Positions 44,669 to 54,700 of a stretch of DNA of 64,000 nucleotides are shown here, one piece after another. The notes below the pieces were generated by a model. It saw only the letters and a program-made list of their open reading frames with translations. It did not search any database and was not told the origin of the DNA. The position numbers and the translations under genes are program-made. The stretch comes from Sulfurospirillum sp. UCH001 (GTDB lineage Bacteria; Campylobacterota; Campylobacteria; Campylobacterales; Sulfurospirillaceae), in the NCBI RefSeq assembly GCF_001548035.1, contig NZ_AP014723.1, forward strand, positions 620,001 through 684,000. Reading direction: 5' to 3'. Position 1 is the first letter of the stretch. Each line of letters opens with the position of its first letter.

Positions 44669-45943
44669 ATGAAAGTCATGGTTGTTGGTAGTGGTGGTAG
44701 AGAGTATTCTATAGGTTTAGCACTGAAACGTGATCCGAATGTTACTGAACTTTTTTTCGCACCAGGCAATGGTGCAACTCCACAACTGGGACAAAATGTT
44801 ACTTTTAAAGACTATGAAGAATTAGCTGATTTTGCTAAAAAAAACAGTATAGAACTTACGGTTGTAGGACCTGAAATAGCTCTAGTTGAGGGCATTGTTG
44901 ATATTTTTAAGGCTAAAGGCTTAGTTATTTTTGGCGCCTCAAAAGCGGCTGCAAGGCTTGAAGGCTCAAAAATTTTCATGAAAAATTTTCTTTCCCGTTA
45001 TAACATTCCAACAGCAAAATTTATTGAAACGAGTGATGCTAAAAAAGCTAATGCTTTTATAGAAACTTTGGATTTACCTATCGTTGTGAAAGCAGATGGA
45101 TTATGTGCGGGCAAAGGTGTTATTATCGCACAAAGCAAAGAGGAAGCCAAAGAAGCTGTTGCCGATATGCTAAGTGGCAAAAGCTTTGGAGAAGCTGGTC
45201 TTGGCGTTGTCGTTGAAGAGTTCCTTGATGGATATGAACTCTCGTTATTTGTTGTTTGTGATGGTACTGATTATAAAATTCTTCCTGCTGCTCAAGATCA
45301 CAAACGTCTTAAAGATAATGATATTGGACCAAACACAGGTGGTATGGGAGCGTATGCTCCAACACCATTGATTGATGAAGAATTGTACAAAAAAGTTGAA
45401 GAACGTGTTGTAAAGCCTACTTTAGCAGGTATGCAAAAAGAGAATGCCCCATTTGAAGGCGTTTTATTTATTGGCTTGATGATTGTTAAAAATGAGCCAA
45501 TTGTTTTAGAATATAACGTTCGTTTTGGTGATCCAGAGTGTGAGATTTTGATGCCTCTTTTGAAGACACCAGCAAGCGAACTTTTCTATAAAGCTGCTAC
45601 AGGAAATCTAAAAAATTTAAAGATTGAATTTTTTGATAAGTATGCTATTGCTGTTGTTATGGCAAGCGAAAATTATCCGTATGGCAATTCAAAACCAGCA
45701 GAAATTATCATTGATAAGAATGTGCATGATGGTTTAGAAAATACACATATCTCGTATGCTGGTGTGAGCCTGGAAGATGGCAAGCTTTATGCAACAGGTG
45801 GACGTGTATTGCTGTGTGTAGGGGTTGGGGAAAGCATTAAAGAGGCACGCGATCGTGCGTATTTACTGTGTGGACAAGTCCATTTTGCGGGTAAACAATT
45901 TAGAAGTGATATTGCGTATCAGGCACTCAAACATGACAAATGA
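44669..45943 (+). CDS. purD: Phosphoribosylamine-glycine ligase
   Basis: A 424-residue GAR synthetase of the ATP-grasp superfamily (second step of purine synthesis). Motifs: [20 protein letters not shown] at the N-terminus, [16 protein letters not shown] (ATP-grasp), [25 protein letters not shown] and [26 protein letters not shown] precedes the ATG. The gene begins about 29 bases after the 6S candidate, whose transcript might read through into it. It overlaps the RDD gene by 11 bases. Confidence 0.97.
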   Translation: MKVMVVGSGGREYSIGLALKRDPNVTELFFAPGNGATPQLGQNVTFKDYEELADFAKKNSIELTVVGPEIALVEGIVDIFKAKGLVIFGASKAAARLEGSKIFMKNFLSRYNIPTAKFIETSDAKKANAFIETLDLPIVVKADGLCAGKGVIIAQSKEEAKEAVADMLSGKSFGEAGLGVVVEEFLDGYELSLFVVCDGTDYKILPAAQDHKRLKDNDIGPNTGGMGAYAPTPLIDEELYKKVEERVVKPTLAGMQKENAPFEGVLFIGLMIVKNEPIVLEYNVRFGDPECEILMPLLKTPASELFYKAATGNLKNLKIEFFDKYAIAVVMASENYPYGNSKPAEIIIDKNVHDGLENTHISYAGVSLEDGKLYATGGRVLLCVGVGESIKEARDRAYLLCGQVHFAGKQFRSDIAYQALKHDK

Positions 45944-46388
45944 AGAGTTGATTGAAAAATTTGAAAGTGAAAATATTACGTTAGCATCGCTTCAAAAACG
46001 AGGTCTTGCGTATTTCATTGATGAAATTTTGATTTCGGTTTTATTCTCTTTAATCTATTTTGATCAAATTCCTGAAAATATGAGTACTGAAGAGATGATC
46101 GGTGCGATTAATAGTTTGTTCGGTTATGTAGTTGTTTTAAAAGTCATCTATCAAACTTATTTTGTTTGGATGTATGGTGCGACATTAGGTAGAATAGCAA
46201 TGAAAATTAGGGTTATCTCTACAGATGACTTAGAAAATCCTTCCTTTTTGCTTTCACTTAGCAGAGCGGCATTTAGAATTATCAGTGAGTCCATATTTTA
46301 CTTAGGTTTTTTATGGGCAGCTTTAAATCCAAAAAGAGAGACATGGCATGATAAAGTTGCCAGTACGTTGGTGGTCAATGCGAATTAA
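45933..46388 (+). CDS. RDD family membrane protein
   Basis: A 151-residue protein of the RDD family with three hydrophobic segments. The signature is [17 protein letters not shown] (the Arg-Asp-Asp position reads R-x-x-x-x-x-D) and the closing [17 protein letters not shown]. Start at ATG 45933 ([10 protein letters not shown]) inside the purD end; the frame is open further upstream but that part merely shadows purD. Function of most RDD proteins is unknown; some act in Na+/H+ or osmolyte transport. It overlaps lptD by 11 bases, as in Campylobacter synteny. Confidence 0.82.
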   Translation: MTNEELIEKFESENITLASLQKRGLAYFIDEILISVLFSLIYFDQIPENMSTEEMIGAINSLFGYVVVLKVIYQTYFVWMYGATLGRIAMKIRVISTDDLENPSFLLSLSRAAFRIISESIFYLGFLWAALNPKRETWHDKVASTLVVNAN

Positions 46389-48495
46389 ATTTTTTGTTTT
46401 ATTGGTGCTTTCATTAGGAAGCATGTGGGCAGCACAAACACAAAAGACTCCACAAGATGTTGAAGTCTTAGCACAGAGTGTTACTAAAAATGGTACGTTG
46501 ATACATGCTGTTAATGATGTTGTTCTTTACAGTCCAAAATATCTTATTACCGCTGATGAAGCGTATTATGATCATGAAAGTGGAGATTTAGAACTTTTTG
46601 GCAATATTACAATGTTGGAGGGTGTCAGTTACGCATCGCGTAGTGGTCATACAAAACTCAATCTTAACACGGATAAAGGTATTTCTGATCCTCTGTTCTT
46701 TTTTGATGAAAAATCAAATGTTTGGATCAAATGTGAAAATGCTATTTTAAATCCAGAAACGTATGTGACAGAAAAATCAATTGTTTCAAGTTGTAATACA
46801 CAAGAACCTGATTGGAAAATCGCCTTTACAACAGGCGAATTCAATAAAGAGAGTAAGTGGTTACATCTTTATAACCCAGTTTTTTATGCGAATGATGTTC
46901 CTCTCTTTTATCTTCCTTATTTTTCATTTTCAACAGATACAACACGTAGAACAGGGCTTTTAAGACCGGAGTTTGGATTGGGACGCACAGAAGGGTTTTA
47001 TTATATGCAACCTATTTACATCGCTCCTGACGTTGATTATGATGTTGAACTTCGTCCACAAATAAGAACGAATAGAGGCGAAGGAATACATGGAACCTAT
47101 CGTTTTGTTGATTCTGCTTATTCTTCTGGAGAATTGACAACAGGTTATTTTAAAGAACATAGTAATTATGCCGAAGAAGAAAACCTTAAAAATAGCTCTC
47201 ATTATGGTTTTAGGATGATGTATGATCGTAGTCAACTTTTAAGTCGTAAATACGATTTTGAAGATGGATTGTGGTTCGATATTAATTATTTGAATGACAT
47301 TGACTATTATAATACCATGCGTAATGAGACCTTAAGTTACGATAAATTAGCTACTTCTAGACTTAATTATTATGTTACTAAAGATTTGGATTATGTTGGT
47401 ATGTATGCAAAATATTATATCGATACTTCTAAAGTATCTAATGATACAACGTTGCAGGAGTTACCAACTGTGCATTATCATCATTTTGCAAATCCACTTT
47501 TTTTAGATAATTTATTTTATTCTGTGGATTATAAAGCAAAAAATTATGATCGAAAAGAAGGTATGACTGCTTTTCAAAATGAAGTTGATGTTCCTTTTAC
47601 CTTCTACTTTTCACTTCTCGAAGATTATTTGCATGTAAGTGTTTCAGAAAATCTCTATGCATCCCATATCGCATATGGAAGTGATGATACGCAAGAAAAT
47701 GAAGGAAAATATTGGAGAAATTATCATAAAATCTCACTCTATACAGAACTAGCTAAACCGTATGATTCATTTTATCATACGATGTTTATCGGTCTTGACC
47801 ATATTATCCCCAGTAAAGAGGATGAAAATGGTTATATGGCAGATTTTATACCACTCAATACACTTGCAAAGAGTACATCTTTAACATTAAAAGAGTTTTT
47901 TTATAATAGTGATGCTGAGAAGAAAGTTAGTCATAAAATGAAACAATTCTATTACAGTGACTATAATTATAAATATGGTGATTTAGAAAACGATCTACAA
48001 TATTACATAACAGATAAAATTTCATTAGGCCATAATATTCACTATTCTCATGAGTTTAGTAAAATTTCACGTAATCAGATTTCTATCAATTACATGGATG
48101 ATATTTACTCAACTTCATTACGTTATACATATCAAGGCACTACTTATAAAGAAAATACAATTTATAAAATCATTGAAGATTCGACAGCAAAAAAAGATTA
48201 TAGTTACGTTACATTATATGCTGATAGTAAATATTTTACTCATTATAAAGTATTTACCTCAATCGATTATGATGTTCGTGAAGATGAGTTCAGATCGTGG
48301 GCATTAGGGTTTAAAAAGAGCTTGAAATGTTGGGATTATTCTATTCAGTATAAGGATACAACAACTCCAAAATCAACAAGTTCAACTAATGGAATTGATT
48401 CTGTAAATAGACAGGGTATTATGTTTTTGTTCAACCTCTATCCTATGGGAAGTGTTGGATATGAACTTTCTAAAGAGTCAGAACAAAAGTTATAA
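46378..48495 (+). CDS. lptD: LPS-assembly outer-membrane protein LptD
   Basis: A 705-residue LptD, the barrel that inserts lipopolysaccharide into the outer leaflet. It has a signal peptide ([20 protein letters not shown]), an LptA/OstA-like jellyroll (about 25-150; ITADEAYYDHESGDLELFGNI) and a long, aromatic-rich barrel with many Tyr/Asp-rich strands. Two Cys near the jellyroll/barrel junction (WIKCENA, VSSCNT) may form the stabilising disulphide. Start at 46378 follows the family; it overlaps the RDD gene. The LptM-like lipoprotein at 39.3 kb may assist its folding. LptE is not seen. Confidence 0.9.
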   Translation: MRIKFFVLLVLSLGSMWAAQTQKTPQDVEVLAQSVTKNGTLIHAVNDVVLYSPKYLITADEAYYDHESGDLELFGNITMLEGVSYASRSGHTKLNLNTDKGISDPLFFFDEKSNVWIKCENAILNPETYVTEKSIVSSCNTQEPDWKIAFTTGEFNKESKWLHLYNPVFYANDVPLFYLPYFSFSTDTTRRTGLLRPEFGLGRTEGFYYMQPIYIAPDVDYDVELRPQIRTNRGEGIHGTYRFVDSAYSSGELTTGYFKEHSNYAEEENLKNSSHYGFRMMYDRSQLLSRKYDFEDGLWFDINYLNDIDYYNTMRNETLSYDKLATSRLNYYVTKDLDYVGMYAKYYIDTSKVSNDTTLQELPTVHYHHFANPLFLDNLFYSVDYKAKNYDRKEGMTAFQNEVDVPFTFYFSLLEDYLHVSVSENLYASHIAYGSDDTQENEGKYWRNYHKISLYTELAKPYDSFYHTMFIGLDHIIPSKEDENGYMADFIPLNTLAKSTSLTLKEFFYNSDAEKKVSHKMKQFYYSDYNYKYGDLENDLQYYITDKISLGHNIHYSHEFSKISRNQISINYMDDIYSTSLRYTYQGTTYKENTIYKIIEDSTAKKDYSYVTLYADSKYFTHYKVFTSIDYDVREDEFRSWALGFKKSLKCWDYSIQYKDTTTPKSTSSTNGIDSVNRQGIMFLFNLYPMGSVGYELSKESEQKL

Positions 48496-48533
48496 AACAA
48501 TGAGATTGAGTTAAAAATTGAAGGAGCATAAGA

Positions 48534-50780
48534 GTGGAATATAAAATTAATGTTAATAACCAAGAAGAGATTTATGATCTCGGCAAAGTTGCAAAACAAG
48601 CAGCAGGTGCTGCATTATTAAAAATTAAAAATACGGTTATTTTAGCAACAGTTGCAAGAGATGATACTCAGGTTGCTGAGAACTTTGTACCATTAACAGT
48701 GCAATATATTGAAAAAACATATGCCGTTGGAAAAATTCCTGGTGGTTATTTTAAACGTGAAACCAAACCGGGTGATTTTGAAACTCTAACGTCACGAATT
48801 ATTGATAGAAGTCTTAGACCACTTTTCCCAAAAGGGTATGCTTATCCAACTCAAATTACTGTTTTTGTATTAAGTTGTGATTCAGAAGTTGATCTCCAAG
48901 TAGCCGCTCTAAATGCTGCTAGTGCTGCTCTTTATCTTTCCGATATTCCTGTAAATAAAGCAGTTGCAGGTGTGCGTATTGGCTATATTGACGGACAATA
49001 TGTTGTGAATCCTTCAAATTCAGCTTTAAAAACGAGTTCATTAGATCTTTACGTAGCAGGAACTAAAGAAGAGCTCTTAATGATTGAAATGCGCTCTATT
49101 GCTTCAATGGAAACGATGAGCCTTCCTGTCATGGCCATTGATCCTATGCTGGATCCGACACTTGCAGAGAGCGTTATCGCTAAACAATCTGTAAATGAAT
49201 TTGATGAAGATGCTATTTTAGCTGCAATTGATAAAGCTCAAAGTGCTATTACAGAAGCTACATCAGCTTATGAAACTACATTTAAGCCTTTGAAAAAAGA
49301 AGATGCTATTCTTGATTATAAGCAAGATTTAGTCAATGATTCTATTTATGCCTACATTGACGAATTCTATAAAGAAGAAGTTTATAATGCCATCAATCAA
49401 ATGGCAAAAAGTGAACGAGCAAGTGAGCTTGGAAAGATTGTTACTAAAATCTTAAGTGATGAAGTTGCCGTTTTAGAAGGTTGGAGCAAAGACCTTGTTG
49501 ATAGCGTTGTCAATGCCTATAAAAAGAAAATTGTACGTGAAATGATTATTGAAAAACGTGTTCGTGCTGATGGTAGAAAACTTAATGAAATCAGACCTAT
49601 TAGCATTGAGACAAACTTATTACCTCTTGCGCATGGCTCATGTCTCTTTACACGTGGACAAACACAAGCTTTAGTTGTTGCGACATTGGGTAATGATAAA
49701 GATGCACAGATGTATGATCTCTTAACCGAGAAAAATACAATTAATGATACATTTATGGTGAATTATAACTTCCCAGGTTTCTCTGTGGGTGAAGCTTCTC
49801 CACTCCGTGCACCAGGTCGAAGAGAATTAGGTCATGGCAATCTTGCTCGTCGTGCATTAGAACCAGTTGTTGATATGAATCGCTTACAAACCATTCGTCT
49901 AGTTTCTGAGATTTTAGAATCCAATGGTTCTTCCTCTATGGCGACTATCTGTGGTGGTGCATTAGCCCTTAAAGCTGCTGGCATTCATCTTGAAAAACTT
50001 GTAGCAGGTATTGCTATGGGGCTCGTTTTTGAAGGGGATAAACACGCGGTTTTAAGTGATATTATGGGCTTAGAAGATCATGATGGCGATATGGACTTTA
50101 AAGTAGCTGGAACAAGAGATGGTATTACGGCTCTTCAGATGGACATTAAACTGGGTGGTATTTCGCGAGATGTTCTAAAAGAAGCTTTATATCAAGCAAA
50201 AGAGGGTAGAGCACATATTTTAGGCTTGATGGAAGCTGCAAATGAAGAAATTGTAGTTAATAATGCTATTTTGCCAAAGCTAGAGCTTTTCAATGTTGAT
50301 CCGTCTAAAATTGTAGACATCATTGGTCAAGCCGGTAAAACGATTCGCGAAATTATTGAAAAATTTGAAGTCTCTATTGACCTCGATCGTGAAAAAGGTG
50401 AAGTTAAGATTGCTGGCGAAAATAAAGAAAAAGTAGAAGCAGCAAAAGAACATATTATTCAGATTACAAATAAACCTGCATTTGGTGGACGTGGTGGTCA
50501 TGGAAGAGATCGTGGTGACAAACACGGACATGGTCACAAAGAAGAGAAACCTATCCCAACATTTATTCAGGATGAAGTTGTAGATGGCGTAGTAAAACGC
50601 ATTGTCGATTTTGGTGCATTTATTGAGCTCCCTGGTGGTATTGATGGTCTTTTACATGTATCAAAAATTGCTGATCATCGCGTAGATAAAGTAAGTGATT
50701 ACTTGAGCTTAGAGCAAAAAGTACGTGTTAAAATTTTGAAACAAACAGGAAATAAAATAGAGTTAGGTTTAGAGCGCTAA
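48534..50780 (+). CDS. pnp: Polyribonucleotide nucleotidyltransferase
   Basis: A 748-residue PNPase, a phosphorolytic 3'-5' exoribonuclease and degradosome component. Two RNase PH-like halves are visible (second half with [54 protein letters not shown] and [13 protein letters not shown]), then a KH domain ([19 protein letters not shown]) and S1 domain ([24 protein letters not shown]). A Gly/His-rich linker ([19 protein letters not shown]) separates KH and S1, which is unusual. Start is GTG at 48534 with AAGGAG about eight bases upstream. It is the last gene of the purD-RDD-lptD run. Confidence 0.97.
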   Translation: MEYKINVNNQEEIYDLGKVAKQAAGAALLKIKNTVILATVARDDTQVAENFVPLTVQYIEKTYAVGKIPGGYFKRETKPGDFETLTSRIIDRSLRPLFPKGYAYPTQITVFVLSCDSEVDLQVAALNAASAALYLSDIPVNKAVAGVRIGYIDGQYVVNPSNSALKTSSLDLYVAGTKEELLMIEMRSIASMETMSLPVMAIDPMLDPTLAESVIAKQSVNEFDEDAILAAIDKAQSAITEATSAYETTFKPLKKEDAILDYKQDLVNDSIYAYIDEFYKEEVYNAINQMAKSERASELGKIVTKILSDEVAVLEGWSKDLVDSVVNAYKKKIVREMIIEKRVRADGRKLNEIRPISIETNLLPLAHGSCLFTRGQTQALVVATLGNDKDAQMYDLLTEKNTINDTFMVNYNFPGFSVGEASPLRAPGRRELGHGNLARRALEPVVDMNRLQTIRLVSEILESNGSSSMATICGGALALKAAGIHLEKLVAGIAMGLVFEGDKHAVLSDIMGLEDHDGDMDFKVAGTRDGITALQMDIKLGGISRDVLKEALYQAKEGRAHILGLMEAANEEIVVNNAILPKLELFNVDPSKIVDIIGQAGKTIREIIEKFEVSIDLDREKGEVKIAGENKEKVEAAKEHIIQITNKPAFGGRGGHGRDRGDKHGHGHKEEKPIPTFIQDEVVDGVVKRIVDFGAFIELPGGIDGLLHVSKIADHRVDKVSDYLSLEQKVRVKILKQTGNKIELGLER

Positions 50781-50807
50781 CTTTAAAGGGTTTTTAACAA
50801 TTGGATA

Positions 50808-50848
50808 GATATAATCTCGCTCACAAAGTGGAAAGTAGGGATTATATC
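50808..50848 (+). promoter_or_regulatory. atpE promoter with palindromic leader
   Basis: TATAAT at 50810-50815 lies inside GATATAATC (50808-50816), which is perfectly complementary to GATTATATC at 50840-50848. A start near 50822 would give a leader of about 60 bases. Either DNA cruciform/operator or a structured leader; the palindrome overlapping -10 suggests a regulator site. Confidence 0.45.
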
Positions 50849-50882
50849 CGAACAGACTTTGAAAAAAATATAGGAGCAATCT

Positions 50883-51185
50883 TTGAAAAAGATTCTTTTT
50901 TTAATGGTAGCATTTGCAACATTTGCATTTGCAGGTGAAGGTGAAACAGTTAAAGCTTATTCAGCACTTGCTGTAGGTATCGTACTTGGTCTTGCTGCAC
51001 TTGGTGGCGCAATCGGTATGGGTAACACTGCATCTTCAGCTATTTCTGGAACAGCAAGAAATCCTGGTCTTGGTGGTAAACTTGTAACTACAATGTTTAT
51101 TGCACTTGCGATGATCGAAGCACAAGTTATTTATGCACTTGTTATCTCTTTGATCCTTCTTTACAAAAACCCATTTCTTGGTTAA
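50883..51185 (+). CDS. atpE: ATP synthase F0 subunit c
   Basis: A 100-residue F-type c subunit forming the proton-driven rotor ring. A leading hydrophobic segment (MKKILFLMVAFATFAFAGEGE) resembles a cleavable signal peptide, followed by two transmembrane helices: the Gly-rich helix GIVLGLAALGGAIGMG and the second helix with the ion-carrying carboxylate in IALAMIEAQVIYALV (Glu). The polar loop reads SGTARNPG. The start is TTG at 50883 with TAGGAG upstream. Separation from the other ATP synthase genes is usual in Campylobacterota. It has its own promoter and terminator. Confidence 0.94.
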   Translation: MKKILFLMVAFATFAFAGEGETVKAYSALAVGIVLGLAALGGAIGMGNTASSAISGTARNPGLGGKLVTTMFIALAMIEAQVIYALVISLILLYKNPFLG

Positions 51186-51203
51186 TTAACAAGTAAATAA
51201 AAC

Positions 51204-51231
51204 GAGACCTTTTTTAAGGTCTCACTCCTTT
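51204..51231 (+). terminator. Terminator after atpE
   Basis: GAGACCT (51204-51210) and AGGTCTC (51217-51223) form a 7-bp stem with a TTTTTA loop, followed by ACTCCTTTT. It separates atpE from the tRNA gene. Confidence 0.7.
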
Positions 51232-51234
51232 TAT

Positions 51235-51319
51235 GCGGACGTGGTGGAATGGTAGACACACTACCTTGAGGTGGTAGCGCACTACGTGTGTGGGGGTTCA
51301 AATCCCCCCGTCCGCACCA
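51235..51319 (+). tRNA. tRNA-Leu (anticodon GAG)
   Basis: An 85-base tRNA including an encoded CCA. The acceptor stem is GCGGACG / CGTCCGC, the D arm contains AATGGTAGACA, the anticodon arm is CTACC-TTGAGGT-GGTAG with anticodon GAG, a long class II variable arm follows (CGCACTACGTGTG), and the T arm is GGGGGTTCAAATCCCCC. The long variable arm and GAG anticodon identify tRNA-Leu reading CUC/CUU. Confidence 0.96.
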
Positions 51320-51416
51320 TTCATTTTCTTCTTAAATTTACTTTCCTATTTTTATAAAATTCGATGTTTAATTATGTTACTATATACCTCCATTTTTCAA
51401 GTTTGAAAGGTTGTTA

Positions 51417-51677
51417 ATGAGAGAGTTAGAGCTAAAAAATGTCATTAAAATTGATGGCAGAGAGTTTTTAATTTCTACAATTAGTATGCATGTCAGACAC
51501 TCGTTTTTCGAAGGTGATTCTAAAAAAATTGTTTACGAGACAATGGTTTTTGAGATCATTAATGATGAAGTACAGTTTCATCATCCTATTTTCAATGAAC
51601 GCTACAATATGCCTGATGAAGCTATCGCTGAGCATGGTGCAATTATTAAACATCCTGAAAACTTTTTCATCATCTAG
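51417..51677 (+). CDS. Hypothetical protein, 86 residues
   Basis: I do not recognise this small soluble protein. It starts MRELELKNVIKIDGREFLIST, has a mixed alpha/beta composition, no signal peptide or membrane segment, and ends IIKHPENFFII. The ATG at 51417 has GAAAGG six bases upstream; the in-frame TTG at 51411 abuts that site and is less likely. It lies 18 bases upstream of the sensor kinase gene, which itself lacks a ribosome binding site, so the two may be coupled. Function unknown. Confidence 0.75.
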   Translation: MRELELKNVIKIDGREFLISTISMHVRHSFFEGDSKKIVYETMVFEIINDEVQFHHPIFNERYNMPDEAIAEHGAIIKHPENFFII

Positions 51678-51695
51678 ATATCCTTTTTCTTGCTT

Positions 51696-53876
51696 ATGAG
51701 AAAGATTTTTTTCCTCTTATGTCTTTTCTTCGGAACACTTTGGGCGCAAAATACCAAAGATATTTTGTTGCTTCATTCATATCATAAAGGATATAAATGG
51801 AGTGATGATATCTCCAAAGTTATTGAAAAAAATTTTTCAGATAAAGATAATACATTTGTATCGACAGTCTATATGGATACCAAACGTGTTGATACCCCCG
51901 AATATTTAGAAGAGTTTTATCATTACTACAAAGAACGATTTAAACATTATAGTTTTGATATTGTCATGGCAGTTGATAACAGTGCTCTTGCTTTTGTGCA
52001 AGAGCATTATGAAGAACTCTTCAAAAATACTCCTATTGTTTTTCTTGGTATCAATAATTTTGAAAACAGTTTGATTCAAGGAATAAAGCGAGTCACGGGT
52101 GTAGTTGAAAATGTTGATATAGAAAAAAATCTTGATTTAATGCTCGCACTGCAACCAGAATTAGATAAGATCTTGGTGATTAATGAACAGTCTATTACAG
52201 GTGATGCTATCCGTAAGGAGATTGATGCAGTTGAGTCAAAATACCGTAGCCGTGTCGAGATAGAGCATATCAATAGTATGGATATGGAAGAGATCGCCTC
52301 AAAAACTGCGGAGCTTGGTAAAAATAGTGCAATTTTGTGGGTTCTACTTTTTAAAGATAAAACAGGACGATTTTTTACCTACAAAGATAATTTACAACAG
52401 ATTCGTAAAATTACAAATACACCTATATATGGACTTTGGGATTTTTATTTAGATTACGGCATTGTAGGCGGTTTTTTAACTAGTGCGACTTCTCAGGCAG
52501 AAGCTGCCTGTAAAATCGTGGATCAAATTTTTGCGGGGAAAGATCCGAGTCATATTCCTATTGTAGAAAAAAGCCCCAACCGTTATATGTTTGATTACAA
52601 AGAACTTGAAAATCATAGAATTGATCCTTCTCCTGTTCTAAAAAATTATGAAATTATCAATAAACCATTCTCTTTTTATGAAGAGTATAAACAATATGTT
52701 TGGCTATTTGCGGCTATTTTTAGTGCAATTATCATGATAGTACTCTTTTTGATGCAAAATGTACGTATTCGAAAACAGAGTGAATTAGCACTTAAAAACC
52801 AACTTGAATTTATTAAAGTTCTTCTCGATACGATTCCCAACCCAATCTATTTTACAAATGTTGCAGGGGAATATATTGGTAGCAATACCGCATTTGCAAG
52901 ACTGTATGATCGTACAAAAGAAGAGATGATTGGAAAAACTATTTTTGATTTTTACCCTGGGGAATGGGCTTCAGAGAGACGCAAAAATGACCTTGAACTT
53001 TTGGAAAATAAAGGTTCTGAAACCGTAGAATTGATGTTACATCTTCCGAAAAAAAGAGCACGACTTTTTACACTCAGTAAAGCTGTTTATAGCAATAGTG
53101 ATGGAAGTGTTGGTGGAATTGTATGTGTCATGGATGATATGACAGAAAGAATGCAACAACAACAATTTTTGATTCAACAATCAAAACTAACAGAAATGGG
53201 TGAGATGATTGCAGGAGTCGCACATCAATGGAACGAGCCTTTGGTTGAACTTTCTGCTATCATGCAAGATATGGAATTTTGTTTTAATAGCGGTGAAATG
53301 GATCGAACTAAAATGAAAGAGTTTGTTCGAGATGCTATCATTCAGATACAATATATGTCACAAACGCTTAAAGATTTTAGAAATTTCCTTAAGCCATCAA
53401 CACGAAAAACACTTTTTTGTGCGAAAAAAGCATTGAATGAAGTTCTTGAAATCATTGGTCGACAGATTTTTTATGCACATATTGATTTGCGTGTACATTA
53501 TCTCAAAGATGAAGAGATATTCCCTGTCTATGGTTATGAAAACGAGTTTAAACAAGTTTTGATTAATGTCATCAATAACGCTAAAAATAAACTTGTTAAG
53601 TCTAAAAAAGGAGGGAGTATTACTGTCGAGGTGGATCGTGAAATCATCCATACTAAAATCATCGTGAGTGATGATGGAGGCATTATTCCTGAGAAAATTA
53701 TTGGATTTATTTTTGATCCGTACTTTACAACAACAAAAAATGGTACGGGACTTGGCCTCTATATGGCAAAAATGATTATTGAAGATAAAATGGGTGGTAG
53801 TATTCGTGTTCAAAATAGAGGTACGAATACGGTTGAATTCAGAATTTTAGTTCCCAATACGAAAGGCGGAGAATGA
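51696..53876 (+). CDS. Sensor histidine kinase with ABC-substrate-binding-like sensor domain
   Basis: A 726-residue membrane kinase: signal/TM segment (MRKIFFLLCLFFGTLWAQ), a periplasmic region about 20-320 resembling ABC_sub_bind/periplasmic-binding folds (ILLLHSYHKGYKWSDDI; DIVMAVDNSALAF; TPIVFLGINN), a second TM about 335-354, a PAS domain about 370-485, a dimerization helix with H510 in GVAHQWNEPL, and HATPase_c with VINVINNAKNKL and NGTGLGLYMAKMI. No Shine-Dalgarno sequence precedes either possible start (TTG 51690, ATG 51696). It overlaps the response regulator by ATGA. The ligand is unknown; D-lactate genes downstream are a hint only. Confidence 0.87.
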   Translation: MRKIFFLLCLFFGTLWAQNTKDILLLHSYHKGYKWSDDISKVIEKNFSDKDNTFVSTVYMDTKRVDTPEYLEEFYHYYKERFKHYSFDIVMAVDNSALAFVQEHYEELFKNTPIVFLGINNFENSLIQGIKRVTGVVENVDIEKNLDLMLALQPELDKILVINEQSITGDAIRKEIDAVESKYRSRVEIEHINSMDMEEIASKTAELGKNSAILWVLLFKDKTGRFFTYKDNLQQIRKITNTPIYGLWDFYLDYGIVGGFLTSATSQAEAACKIVDQIFAGKDPSHIPIVEKSPNRYMFDYKELENHRIDPSPVLKNYEIINKPFSFYEEYKQYVWLFAAIFSAIIMIVLFLMQNVRIRKQSELALKNQLEFIKVLLDTIPNPIYFTNVAGEYIGSNTAFARLYDRTKEEMIGKTIFDFYPGEWASERRKNDLELLENKGSETVELMLHLPKKRARLFTLSKAVYSNSDGSVGGIVCVMDDMTERMQQQQFLIQQSKLTEMGEMIAGVAHQWNEPLVELSAIMQDMEFCFNSGEMDRTKMKEFVRDAIIQIQYMSQTLKDFRNFLKPSTRKTLFCAKKALNEVLEIIGRQIFYAHIDLRVHYLKDEEIFPVYGYENEFKQVLINVINNAKNKLVKSKKGGSITVEVDREIIHTKIIVSDDGGIIPEKIIGFIFDPYFTTTKNGTGLGLYMAKMIIEDKMGGSIRVQNRGTNTVEFRILVPNTKGGE

Positions 53877-54514
53877 AAATTTTACTTTTAGAAGACAATG
53901 CACGTCTCAATGCAACCATCGTCAAACGTCTAGAGGCAAAAGCGTATAGTGTTGACTTTTTTATTGATGGGCAAGAAGCTTATGATGCCCTAGATAATGG
54001 CTATACTTGTTTTATACTAGACATTAATGTGCCTAGCCTCGATGGAATTGAAATTCTGAAACAAATACGTGATTTTTATCCTGAAACTCCAGTCATTATT
54101 ATTAGTTCTAGTGTTGAGCTGGAAGTGATTAAAGACGCGTACAGCTATGGATGTAATGATTTTCTAAAAAAGCCTTTCTTCATTGATGAATTAGAAATAA
54201 AAATTGAAAAACTGTGCAATATTCGCCACGATATTGTGGATTTAGGTCATGACTGTCAGTTTGATTTCAAAACGAGTTTATTGCGTATTGGAAGTACAGA
54301 GGAACACCTTTCTCGGAAAGAAAAACTGTTATTGAATGTATTAATTAGCGAAAAAGGAAAAGTTGTCACATTTGATAAAATTCAAGCGATGGTATGGGAA
54401 GGTAATTTTGCAAGCCTGGATTCTATCCGCTCTCTCATGCGACGATTACGCAAAAAAATCCCTTTTGAATGTATTGAGACTGTAGTAGATGTAGGTTATA
54501 TTTTACGTTATTGA
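53873..54514 (+). CDS. OmpR-like response regulator
   Basis: A 213-residue regulator: receiver (about 1-115) with acidic pair LLEDNARL, phosphoacceptor Asp in CFILDINVPSLDG and Lys in FLKKPFFI; then a winged-helix domain (about 125-213) with LSRKEKLLLNVLIS and TVVDVGYILRY. It is translationally coupled to the sensor kinase upstream. Targets are unknown; the next gene encodes a D-lactate dehydrogenase. Confidence 0.88.
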   Translation: MKILLLEDNARLNATIVKRLEAKAYSVDFFIDGQEAYDALDNGYTCFILDINVPSLDGIEILKQIRDFYPETPVIIISSSVELEVIKDAYSYGCNDFLKKPFFIDELEIKIEKLCNIRHDIVDLGHDCQFDFKTSLLRIGSTEEHLSRKEKLLLNVLISEKGKVVTFDKIQAMVWEGNFASLDSIRSLMRRLRKKIPFECIETVVDVGYILRY

Positions 54515-54575
54515 AATAGTACCTGTAAATGCCTTCGCAAATTTAAGAAAATAAAGTTCGCTTCTTTTATACTTG

Positions 54576-54617
54576 TAGGTAAAGTATGTCACCTTTTTTC
54601 TTCGTATACTTTACCTA
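54576..54617. repeat. 12-bp inverted repeat upstream of the D-lactate dehydrogenase gene
   Basis: TAGGTAAAGTAT (54576-54587) and ATACTTTACCTA (54606-54617) are perfectly complementary with an 18-base T-rich loop, followed by TAAAAAATTTC. It may be a weak terminator for the two-component operon or an operator for the next gene; AT-richness leaves both open. Confidence 0.5.
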
Positions 54618-54700
54618 TAAAAAATTTCATATAAATGTCATATGTTTTTTATGCCAAATTGCTACACTGATTAAAAACCCCATATTGTAAGGATGTTCGG

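Noticed and set aside
45825-45932. 36-codon N-terminal extension of the RDD gene
   Set aside because: It only shadows the end of purD in another frame; ATG 45933 gives the expected soluble N-terminus before the first RDD helix.
51235-51319. The tRNA-Leu gene as an integration site
   Set aside because: No integrase gene or duplicated 3' tRNA end is visible on either side within the window.
53397-53813. 138-codon minus-strand frame inside the sensor kinase HATPase domain
   Set aside because: Antisense to conserved kinase motifs, Asn/Ile-rich, and without start signals.
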